Positions 1 through 10,432 of a stretch of 64,000 nucleotides of DNA are shown piece after piece; positions within the stretch are counted from its first letter, which is position 1, and each line of letters opens with the position of its first letter. A program made the position numbers and the translations under genes. Source of the stretch: Letharia columbiana (lineage: Eukaryota; Ascomycota; Lecanoromycetes; Lecanorales; Parmeliaceae); NCBI RefSeq assembly GCF_014066305.1, contig NW_023501119.1, forward strand, positions 1 through 64,000. Reading direction: 5' to 3'. A model generated the notes under the pieces. It did no database searches and was not told the DNA's origin. It saw only the letters and a list, made by a program, of their open reading frames with translations.

Positions 1-1
1 A

Positions 2-26
2 AAGACGCACTAGTCTCAAAGACGCG
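2..26 (+). repeat. Left terminal inverted repeat of the transposon
   Basis: This 25-bp sequence matches the reverse complement of 1796-1820 exactly. The A at position 1 would be the second base of a TA target duplication, whose T lies outside the window. Confidence 0.85.
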
Positions 27-1795
27 TTTTTTCGCGATTTGACACCCTATATTGTAATCCACCATTATTTCACCATACTATGTCTATATCTTATTCTAAG
101 TAAGAGGAACTCGTTTAAAAGACTATTAATAAGTATAAGAATAATTATTTTCGCAGCGCTATAGCGGCCGTAGAGTATTATAGTCTTAAACCGCGATAAG
201 TATAAAGACGACTTCGGGGATAAGCTTCTAGAAGTACTCGAATATCTACTTATATACGTCTTACTACGGCTTAAAAATAGTCGTTATATAACTATATTAA
301 TCGTCTAAATAATATCGAGTATTTACTTCGACTAAATTACATTTAAAGTACTATTAAATATATTCTTAAAATCGCTTTAAATCCGTATTATCCCCTTAAA
401 CTACTCGATAAAGATTAGACTATATAATTTATAAAACGATATTTTAAATATTATAAATGAAAGTAAAAATCTCTTAGTGTCGAGCGTAAGAATATATACG
501 ATATTAAGAGTATACGCGTGGCGTATAAGAAATTTCGATAGGGCTATAAAGAGAAGGGTATATAATATTAGAATATTTAAAATATGAACGAGACTAGCTT
601 TCGAATTGGCTATGAAATCATTTATTATATTATTACTTTAAATAAAAGTAAGTCTCTATAATTCGTAGATCTAGATAATCGTAATTATATTATATTCGTG
701 AAATATATTAGCGCCGTAGACTAAAGTATATCTTTATTCGTGATTCTAAAAGATACTTATATTCTATATAAATGGGGTAAAAACGACTTACCTTCGGATA
801 CTATATTAGCTATTTCATCTATTAAATATTTAAATAACCGACTAATATACGACTGGCTACTACATTTTAATATATTTTCTTATTATCATTAAGTGAAAGA
901 ATAAAGAATCTTAATTCTAAACGGCTTCGAATTCTACTACACCTACGAATTTTATATATTTACCTAGCAATTAAAGATCGACTTATTTATACTTCTCTTA
1001 TATTTTATATATATTATATAGCTATTAGATATAAGATACTTTTAACTATTTAAATATTATTATACGAAGGCTATAGATTCGACTATATATCTTAAGAGTA
1101 GCGACTTTAATAGGCTCGATTTTCTCGTAATATTCAATTAAATAAAAACTTAAACCTTTACGCCTAGTACTATATATTCGACCTTTTAAAAGATTAATTT
1201 CGTATTCTATAACTCTAAAGTAATATTTAAAAAAATTAGAAATCTAATACCTCGCGCTATAACTCTAGACGAATTTATATCTCTTATTCTTACTAGAACC
1301 CTCTTATAAAGTCGAAGATATTATTAAATATAATTAATAGTTTAAAGCACTACTTGCTACTTAGGCTTTTATTATTCTAAAAAATATATAATAGTTATTA
1401 GCTCGGTTTATAAAAGGATCTATTACTAATAGCTACTCGAGATAAATTATCGAGCGAGATATTAAGGTTATTTATAAAGAGGCCGTAGTTAAGCGAGTAT
1501 ATAAGATACTTTTAGAGACGGTTATTTAGAAGGGAGGATGGATATTAGTAGATTAAATACGTAAATCTCTAACTATAGTGGAAGAAATAGCTATAGAAAA
1601 GGCGGAGAAGGCTCTAAAGCGAGCTACTCGAGCTAAGGAAATTCAGTAAGAAAAGGCCGATAAGGCTATTAAGGCTTATATCCGAAAGCTGAATTATAAT
1701 CTATGAAAGCTAGTACATATATATTAAAACGTGTTTATTAGAATTCGAGTTATAGGTCGAGATCTATGTAGAATTAGGAAGGAATAATGGATTTT

Positions 1796-1820
1796 CGCGT
1801 CTTTGAGACTAGTGCGTCTT
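1796..1820 (-). repeat. Right terminal inverted repeat of the transposon
   Basis: This is a perfect 25-bp inverse of positions 2-26, followed directly by TA at 1821-1822. The ends escaped visible mutation although the interior is heavily RIP-altered. Confidence 0.85.
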
Positions 1821-1822
1821 TA

Positions 1823-2205
1823 GTTAAGGGAATTGGAACGAGGAAATGACAGATAGTCGGGAATAGAAGGCAGATAGATGGCAGACATGTTGTGACTTGT
1901 GAAGGCAGTGAGTTGATATTAGGTATTGTGTAGAGAGTTAGCAGCGACGACAAGCTTGTCGCCCTGATCCGAGAGTGTCGTCCGTCTATATATGTATCCA
2001 TCATTAAAACTGCCTCCCCATCTATATACCAGTAACTTGCATCAAAGCCAGCTACCATAGCCGAAACAGATCTTCAACGCTTTGGAGTAAGCCATGGATA
2101 AAACCAAGCGTAGCAGAATGTCGCCGAAAACTCCTCCGCCTGCTTGGCCGCTGTGAAACGCCATAAAATGAAGCCGAAAATGCGAGGGTATCGAGGGCGA
2201 CGGGT
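1823..2205. other. Spacer between transposon and GH16 gene
   Basis: Base composition returns to normal immediately after the transposon end. I see no coding signal; this should hold the 3' end of the GH16 transcript. Confidence 0.5.
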
Positions 2206-3698
2206 TTATTTGCCGACATTCGGCTTATCGTCGACTTGTTGCCACATCTTCACAGACGAGATGGTAAGTTGGGCCGTCTCAGGCTTCCAGGTTGGATACC
2301 ACTGATCCTTGCCAGCCAAGAAATCTTTGGGCGCAGTCTTCGACTTGTCCACCCACGGCTTGCCGGCCGCGCCGTCCTTGAACCACCCATTCGTACCTCC
2401 AACGGCCAAATTGATGATGAGGTAAAACTCTTGATCAAAGGGCGCGTTCAAGTTGGGGTCGTTGACCCAAGGGTTGGTGAGCGTGGTGCCGTTGGAGTTG
2501 GACAGAGGGAACTGTCCACGGGTCCAGAGGTACTCATTGAAAGGGTTGTAGAGGATCTGCAGGAGACGGGTATCTATGTAGGTGAAAAGGTATTTTTCGC
2601 TCCATTCCAAACCATAGGTATGCTGACCGGCGGCGTAAGTAGTATGAAGAGCTGATTGCTTCTTGCTGGTGCGCCAATACCCGTCATCCTTCTGGTCAGG
2701 ACCCCAGTGGAGAGTGCTAGTGACGATGTTGTTTCCGCCAGTAGCGTAGCTGTAGTTGTTGCCTCGGGACTCAGCGATATCAATTTCACCAGATGCGGGC
2801 CAAGCGCCGAATGTGTTGTTGACAGGCAACATCCAGATGGCGGGCCAAAGCCAGTCGCCCTCTGGCATTGTAGCTACAACTTCGACACGACCGTATTTGA
2901 TGGTTGCACCTTTGAGGGTGTTGATGCGGCCGGATTTGACTGGAGGGACAATGGTGCCGTTAGTGACGTTGGTGGCAGCGTTGCAGTCGTAGTATTGGGT
3001 CGAAGTGCAGTCCGGGAGGGTCAGATTGTTGTTTGTGGTGAGGAGGGTCTCGTCTTGAAGGGTAGGCTTGATGATGAGCTTGCCGTTCTCGATCATGACA
3101 TTTTCTTCCGTGCCGGTAGTTTGTTCGAATTCGCCGTTTCTAAGAACACTGTCAGCAAGCTAAAAAGAAGGTGCTGAGCTTTAGACATGGCAGCGTACCC
3201 AAAGCCTCCGAGGTTCACTTCCTTGGTCCAGACATCGGTATTAAAGCCCTTGCTCCAATCCTCGTCGAGCACGAGTGTGTAAGTGTGATTGACAATGGTG
3301 CTGAGACCGTTGTAGACAAGGTACCCAGCGACGACAAAGCCCAAAGCAAGCCCGATCAAAGGAATGATGGTGACCCATTTCTCCCTGGGGTCCTTGGTTG
3401 CCTTCCAGGGATGGTCGACCTCGCCCTTCTTCACTCGCCGAGAGCGAAAGTATTTTTGATTTTGCTTTTGTTGATGGATATGAATGGCCGAAGAATTCTT
3501 CGAGGTGCCCAAAGGTGTTGCGTTGAAAGGGTTCCTTGGGGCGGGATTGATGCTGTCACTGCCAGTGTTGCTTGCGGTCTCGAGAGAGCGACGTCGGTAT
3601 GGGGTCTGCTGTGGTGTCTGATCTGGTGAGTAGATGCTGTTTCCCGAGCTTGGGAGGCCCCCGTCGAAAGGGTCTTGGTTACGGCGGTGCATCTCCAT
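2206..3698 (-). CDS. Membrane-anchored GH16 family glycoside hydrolase (beta-1,3(4)-glucanase-like)
   Basis: Two exons (3698-3199 and 3139-2206) encode 477 residues. The 59-bp intron (3198-3140) has a GTACGC donor and CTTAG acceptor and restores the GH16-like stretch GGFGNGEFE. A polar N-terminus of about 100 residues is followed by one hydrophobic segment (TIIPLIGLALGFVVAGYLV), so a type II membrane protein with an outward catalytic domain is expected. The GH16 active-site signature EIDIAE lies near residues 285-290, with the two glutamates acting as nucleophile and acid/base. Family knowledge suggests action on cell-wall or storage beta-glucans; the exact substrate is not visible. The start at 3698 was chosen because an upstream in-frame ATG adds residues unlike the family. 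The gene stands alone. Confidence 0.88.
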
Positions 3699-6600
3699 GA
3701 TGAACGAGTGTGGGTTGACGAATGAAAGAATAGGAAGATGTGAAGTTCTGTAGACAAACGAGACAGAGGTACCCAAGGAAAGAAGCTCGCTTGGAGGGGG
3801 AATGAAGGATTTAAGAGATGAGCAAGATAAAGTAGGGCAGGACAGGGAAGGGGAGATATGGGAGCATGGCGAGGCTAGGATGTATCAAACACTGGGCTGA
3901 GATGGTGGATATGGAATACGACTTGTCTTGGAAAAGATTGACAGATACTGGCAGACTACCGATCACCCATAGGCTCGTGGACCTCCATTGAGCAAGACTC
4001 TGGGCACGATCTAGGCCTGATTGGTCGGCAGTCTGGGCGGATCTGTGCTTGTTGGCTTTGGTCGGCAGCACTTGATGTCGATCGTTGCCCGCCTGTGGCT
4101 ACCTGTAACGCTCGAAGGGGATGAAAGGGGATGTGAGAGCATCCGAAAAGCGTAATCGACTAAACTGCGTTTCAGCCAGGCAAAAGACAGCCTGGATGAA
4201 GTGGAAAGCAATATGACGTTTTCAAATTTCACAAGCGTTATGATAGCCGCTTGGTAATTTACCGCTAATGCGGGACAGGGATCAAGCGTCGCTTAGCGTC
4301 ATCTACTTCGGGATGAAAGCAAACGGTGAAACCGGTACTTTAAAAATACTGTAAAGTACTTTCTTTGGCTTATCGATTCTTCTGGTCCGCATCATCGAGG
4401 CAAATTCAGACTTCAGAGGCAATTCAATTCATTGGTCTCAAAATTCACCTGCACGTACACTACTACTCAAGCTATCTACTACCTTTCCACATTCCCACAT
4501 GGTACGTACTCGATTGACGTGGCATGTCCCCGATGTTGCTGTGGTACCGTTACTACGAGGTACCTCGAGCCTTGGGAAGCATGCACAAGTGAACCACCAT
4601 GCAGGGACTACATCAACTCGTATTTTGTAATTCTCCCACTCCCACCGAGTCCGCCAAATTTGTGGCCTGCGAAAAAAGCTCTCGGTCGTCGGCGACAAAG
4701 TCCGCGAAAAATAATGCCATCCTGGTTTTCGTTGGGCAGGATGCACGCAAGCGTGTGCCTCTTCCTTTCAAGTGCGCAACCGAGCCTATGATCCGCTGGC
4801 GGCGAACTCCTACCGTTGGTCGTCTCATGTAGGGTCTCTGATTGTGTCTCTCCTTCCATGACTTCACAACGTACTCTGGCAAGCGGATGGATTGAACTGG
4901 CCGCGATAAAACCGAAGTGGCGTCCATTCATCATTGCCGCCAGATTCTGCTGACCCTGGTCCGCACGGCCAGCAAATTCTCCGGTGGGTGCGACCCGACT
5001 TTCTCCACTGCATGATTTTCGCAATAGATTCTGCAGGTCTGCAGCTTGCTACTGCAAATACGAGGATCAACCCCGCTTTTACTTGCATGAAGCAGGGTTT
5101 GGAGAATCGCTGCGAATCGCCTGGCTGCTTTAACCGGTACTCGTGAACTTCATCCAAAGTGCGCCCTTTGATTCGATGCCCTCTGATTCGATGCCCCTCA
5201 ATTCTTTCACACGCCTGACAAGACTCCACGGTGTCTACATCCCCTTCGAGTTATCGTATGTCTGGGCGAATTTCGCCAACGCTGCGACTTATCTGGCTGG
5301 ATCTGTCGCATGAGATGGCTCACAGAGCATAGGCGCACAGTACATATTCCATACATTCTCTGTACCACTGAATACGTTTCATGTTTCCAGATGACGGTGA
5401 GTGTTGCGGTCTTGTATTCTCTACCTCGCTGCTTCGTCGCATTCTTCAGTGAGGGACCCACCGCTCCAGCCGCTGTCGACTGATTGGTCGATCGTCCTCT
5501 CTGCTAATGTGTTAACTGGACGAAACGGTTCAGAATGCCCAGAGCCTTTCATTCGTACATGGAATCTAGCCCTATGGGATGTCTGGCGCTGTGTACATGC
5601 ACATCTGCAACCGCAACTTCGACGCCATGCACAAGCAGCCATTTGCATTTCGCTATCGTCTCGCAATATGAGTCCTTTGAGGCTAGATTGTCGGACGAGT
5701 AACGCCGATAAGCGCTGCATAAAGAGCTGGGTTGGTAACAACGGTCGGCTGCACTTGCACGAGCGCGAGCGCTCACCTGCACTGTCAATTTCCCAAAAAA
5801 ATTGCAGGCAACATGGCAGCTGCGCTTGTCTTCGATGGCGGGTAGAGTAGGGCCTTTCTATCGGTTCCGATACTTTCCGCTTTTGAGCAAGCTGTTGCGG
5901 GATGAAATCTCCCTTACCTGAGAACTAAGCAGGATGTTCCAACAAGATTCCTTCGAGAAGGTTCCTGCTGTGGCTACACTCTATGCTCTGCGACAGCTAA
6001 ACTATTCAGTATTTGTCGTCCACGATGATTCTCATCTACAACTGCGAAAGCTTCGAGAAACCCGCATTCAGGCATCCCGACATGCCGCCGCTCATGCCAA
6101 TGTTGTGGTTTCCTATGTTTGGTGATTTCTACCAATGGCTCACATCCTCATACTCCCTTGCAGTGGCTGAAGAGCCAAATCGATGGTTTCTTCCACTGTC
6201 CCGCCTGGTTTTCGATTCAACCAGCGACAGTGAGCGGCAAGTTGGTGTCTCCCCTCCCATCTTCGTCGTCAAGGTTCTGGCTGGCTCGGCTGCAGTTGCG
6301 TGGTTGATAAATCTAGGGCTATCCTGCAACCCACACGCCTCCCCACACACACCGGGGATCCCTCCACGCCCCATCCCCGCGAACCGGCTTTCCACGGGCC
6401 ACGAGGCTCTAGACCTCATTGATCATTCTCGTGGCGCAATGGCATACAGGCTACCGGTTAGGATGGATGTTTTTATCTTGTCGTGGCAGCCCGAAGAAGC
6501 TTTAATCATCATTAACGGGGCTAGAAACTCCATACTCCTACCACGCTCAAGCGGCGGCGCACGATGTGGCAGGTAAAAACATGCCGTGCTAGAGTCTTCC

Positions 6601-7802
6601 GAGACGCACTGATACAAAAGAATCGTACATAAGGTTCGTACATAGCAGTAACAAATACCTTTTTTCTTCACAAAACGCATCCTGATGACGCCACCAATCC
6701 CATCATTTCCAATCTCGCATTCAAACAAGTATCCCGCACCGTCTTGCTCGCTTACCCAGTCAATCAGTAACTCCCGTCGCAAAGGAACTCCCTGAGGTCC
6801 AGCTCAATGTCAACGAGACCCGACCCATCATCCATCCCGCTTCCAGCACCGCCTTACTACTAGCTTCAGATTCGCAACCTATAGATATTTCGCCTCCGCC
6901 GCTAGATCCTAGCCCGAGTCTAGATAGCTAGTGTCGGCGACCGGCCAAGCTGTTTCCAGCAAAATTCGAAGGCCGCCACATTAGCGTCAACTAGCGAGGT
7001 GGCAGATAGCACGTCTGAAGCTGCCCTTGCTCGGCTCGCTCTCTGCAAAATAAAATGCACAGAGGCGAAATTTTGGAGTCAGATCATTCTAACGGTTTAA
7101 TACGCGCTCATACTTTTGGTAGAACAGATATATAGCTCGTCGAGTAGAATCCTTCATGAATCAGAATTTCTGTCATCAAGGCTCTCGTTGTCGAGTCATC
7201 AAAGGTGGTAGAAAATACATTTCTTCGGGATTCCCGGGCCCCTCCCTCCCTCAGCGCAGTGCGGTCCCATTTTCATTAACACCCGATCCACCCACCAACG
7301 ATCCATCAAAGCTTCCAGACCCCGTCCCCTTCGACGGGCTCACGGCTCGGCATGGGGTGTGTATATCCAGCATACATATGCGACTGCGTAGGAGTGAAGG
7401 CCCAAACACTCAGCATGTACCGAGTATCTGTTGTAGCTTAGGGTACTCCCAGACGCGCTCTGCACATATGTCCCTTGTCCAGCCCTAACTCCCCTAGCCC
7501 CGGCGCGCCTCCCGGGGGGCGACTGCGTCGAGCGCCTCTGAAACCCTTCTGGACTTCAGCATCTGCACGGCATACGGTATGCAACGACCTCTATCGGGGA
7601 TAAAATCCGGATATTTTCCCTTTGTTAGGGATGGTGGTGGGTTGGAAACCCTCTTTGTTTCCTGGCCGAAAAATTCGTCACGCCCTTCTACCTGTGTGGG
7701 GTCTTTCCGAGGAGATATTTCGGCAATTGCTCGGGCCTCACCCGCGCGGAACCTTTCTCCACGCCTACTTTACCGAACTGTAACCCACCCCTTGGACACA
7801 GC
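3699..7802. other. Long intergenic region without recognisable genes
   Basis: The first few hundred bases serve as the GH16 promoter side and the last few hundred as the THI20-like promoter. Between them only short overlapping open frames on both strands occur, none with a recognisable family, splice pattern or consistent codon use. I found no thi-box TPP riboswitch upstream of the thiamine gene and no tRNA-like B box. Confidence 0.45.
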
Positions 7803-9869
7803 ATGTCTCAAAAACGTATCCTCGTCATAGCAGACTCTGATAGTTCTGGTGTAAGGTAAGCATCCCTTGAGCTCCCGATGCTGCTGCTGCTTGTTGCTGA
7901 AGCACCACCGCATTGGACAGCGGCCTCGAAGCCGATCAGAAAGTCATCGCCGCTCACGGATGCTATGCCGTCACCGCGACGACTGCTTTGACAGCGCATG
8001 GTCCTGGGGACGTTCTTGAAACGTGTAGTCCATCCGTGGCATTTGTGAAGGCGGCGATTGACGGCTGCTTCGATGGTGGTGGGGTGGAGGTCGTCAAAAT
8101 TGGTATTGATCCCTTGTCTTGAAAGCTGTCTGTAGCGAGAATCTGATACTGTTTCTCGCCTAGGCTTTTTGGCTTCGGCAGAAATTGTCCAGATCGTAGT
8201 CGACGCTTTGAGACGCCATGGCCCGAGATTCGTGGTCGTCGATCCCGTACGATGGCTAGCTTCTACGCCTTTCTGTCAGCCTCGGGCTTACACGAGTGTA
8301 GGTCGTGGTGTCTATGAGCGGAACGCAGCTCCTGTCAGATGAGGCAGTGCATATTATCCACACGCAGTTACTCCCGCTGACCACCGTATTGACGCTAAGC
8401 ATTTCAGAGGCAGTACTGCTATTGGATAAGGCGGGAGCCCTTCACCAACCGGATATCCGCAATCTGGACGACCTCACTCCGTCTTGCTAAAGCACTACAT
8501 AGTCTCGGACCGGATTTTGTTTTGTTGAAAGGGGGCCAACTGCCTCTGACTGCGAATCTCGACGTCCCGAAACACGACTCTGATAAGCAGGTTATTGTAG
8601 ACGTTCTCTACGATGGAACGGATGTCAGCCTCATCAAGACGGCATATGTCGGTGCGAGTCTTCCGCTGGGGGTTGAATATGCTTTTGCTTGTATGTTGTC
8701 GACTTCAGAGACTATGAGCACCCCAAATATTGATTTCCTCAGCTGCAATCGCTTCGAATCTCGTCCTCGGGGACGCCGTGCCGTTGGCCACTCGGAAGGC
8801 GTGCCGATATGTCGAGGCTGGGATTAGCAAGGGAAAGGGCCTGATCGACTACTTCCACTCTACATATACTCTTCCGTTCTCTCCGTACGCTCTTTTCCCT
8901 TTCACCACTGGTAGCTGGCTTCCTCGCTTGATGTTGACAGATGTTAATTAGGAGATACTTCATCGAATACCTCCTGAACCGCGAGGATGTGAAACCCGTG
9001 TGGCATGCTCACGTCCACCATGATTTCGTGAAGCGCATTGGCGATGGGACGTTGCCCGTTGAGAAGTTCAAGGGGTATCTCGCCCAGGATTACCTATTCC
9101 TGGTGCAATTCGCAAGAGCCAAAGCTCTCAGCGCGTACAAGACGAATTCGATGGAAGACATTGCTGCGGTATGTGTATCCTTTGCTCCACCACGATTCCA
9201 ATTCTGAAATGACAGCCCTAATCTCAATCCAGGGCGCAGAAGAAATCCTCCATATCCAACGCGAAATGTCCCTCCACCTAGACTACTGCGCCGAATTCGG
9301 ACTCTCGAAGAAAGAGGTTGAGAAACAGGAAGAACATCAAGGTAATCAACCATTCCTCTCTTGACTCTGTCAACAAAAGCATGGACGAGCTCATGTTCCA
9401 CAGCTTGCACAGCCTACACCCGCTACGTCCTCGACATAGCGCACTCCGAAAGCTGGTTCGCGCTACAAATGGCTTTCGCGCCTTGCCTTCTGGGCTACGG
9501 CATCATCGCAAGAAGGTTGTGGGACGACCCGGAAACCGTGAAAGAGCAGGGCAATCGGTACTGGAAGTGGATACAGAATTATGTGGCGGATGACTATCGG
9601 GCGGCGGTTGAAGCAGGGGAAGGTGCATATACCTATCTGATAGAGTGCTGTGTTGTTCATCATTCGGCCGAGGCTAATGGGTGAGTGATTGGCAGCGATA
9701 TTGGAACAGCATGCCTCGCTGCAGTCACCGAGCCAGATTGAGTCGCTGGTGAAGATATTCATACATGCTACTAAGGTCTGTGGATGTGCTTTTCTGATAC
9801 GCCTGGCTGGTTGATTGCTAATTGTTGAAGCAGATGGAGACGGGCTTCTGGGACATGGGTAACGAGTAG
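7803..9869 (+). CDS. THI20: THI20-type fusion: HMP-P kinase domain (damaged) + TenA/thiaminase II domain (intact)
   Basis: Ten exons can be traced: 7803-7855, 7921-8102, 8164-8246, 8302-8651, 8743-8884, 8952-9168, 9233-9341, 9404-9622, 9696-9775, 9834-9869. All have GT-AG borders and consistent phases. The N-terminal half is a ThiD-like hydroxymethylpyrimidine (phosphate) kinase. The C-terminal half, from about 8952, is TenA, whose family salvages HMP from thiamine breakdown products. TenA reads cleanly to a TAG at 9867. The kinase half shows damage: one extra base at about 8479 shifts the frame inside exon 4, the stretch expected to carry the HGTGC anion-hole motif before AIASNL is missing, the usual TPN motif reads TLS, and TAQN reads TAHG. 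A pseudogene, or a gene kept only for TenA, would both fit. Confidence 0.75.
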
Positions 9870-10432
9870 TAGACCTTCATACGGCATACTTTATACGCTG
9901 ATGCCCGCATTACTACGGTAGGAAGTCCATGTTTGCAGCAGGAAGAGATTGAACATGTGTAGAGAGTAGACCTGAAACTTGGTGCTGATAGGTGATCTGT
10001 GAATATTGCTGGGCTTTGGGCTAAGACGACTCAACTGCTTCGTTTCAAGGGGGCCGTGAGGTTTGAATTACCACATCTCTGGCAACAGCGAATTTGAGGG
10101 AGACTATCGGCACATCTGCGGTTAACCCTATAGCAAGTGTGCTACTACTTAGTAGACTTGTAGCACTACGTCTATTCAACAACAACAGCATCATTGCTGA
10201 GGGAATTTGACCAGACTGGGTCTCAAAGTGGCTAGCGTCTTGGCGATATGTCAGCCTGCATTGGCCTCGCAACATGGGCAAGGCTGAGCAGGCGGAGCAG
10301 GTTGAGGCCACCGCGCACCCCCGATATCTATCCTGTTCATTCCTCTTCACACTCCACACGACTTTATCGCCTTTGAGGGAAATTCTCTTTTATCTTCTTC
10401 TCACTCTCTACAGGGGTGGAATAGCAGCAGGC
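9870..10432. other. Spacer between THI20-like and NLR genes
   Basis: The two genes run in the same direction. A pyrimidine-rich stretch at 10340-10410 precedes the NLR start, as is common in fungal promoters. No separate coding signal is seen. Confidence 0.45.

Larger units (their letters stand above)
2..1820 (+). mobile_element. RIP-mutated Tc1/mariner-type DNA transposon (pogo/Fot1-like), defective
   Basis: Positions 2-26 and 1796-1820 are exact reverse complements (25 bp). Each contains two copies of an AAAGACGC-like motif. A TA follows the right end (1821-1822) and the window opens with an A just before the left end, so a TA target duplication fits, as in Tc1/mariner elements. The interior is almost free of CpA and saturated with TpA, and every frame is full of stops, as expected after RIP. 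On the + strand near 1590-1700 a lysine/alanine/glutamate-rich stretch is still legible across stop codons, resembling the charged tail of fungal pogo-type transposases. That orientation and family placement are inferences; the inverted repeats and base bias are seen directly. It cannot encode a working transposase. Confidence 0.8.

Noticed and set aside
7500..7802. Possible TPP riboswitch upstream of the thiamine gene
   Set aside because: The conserved CTGAGA and adjoining thi-box elements are not present in the leader; fungal TPP switches are usually in other thiamine genes.
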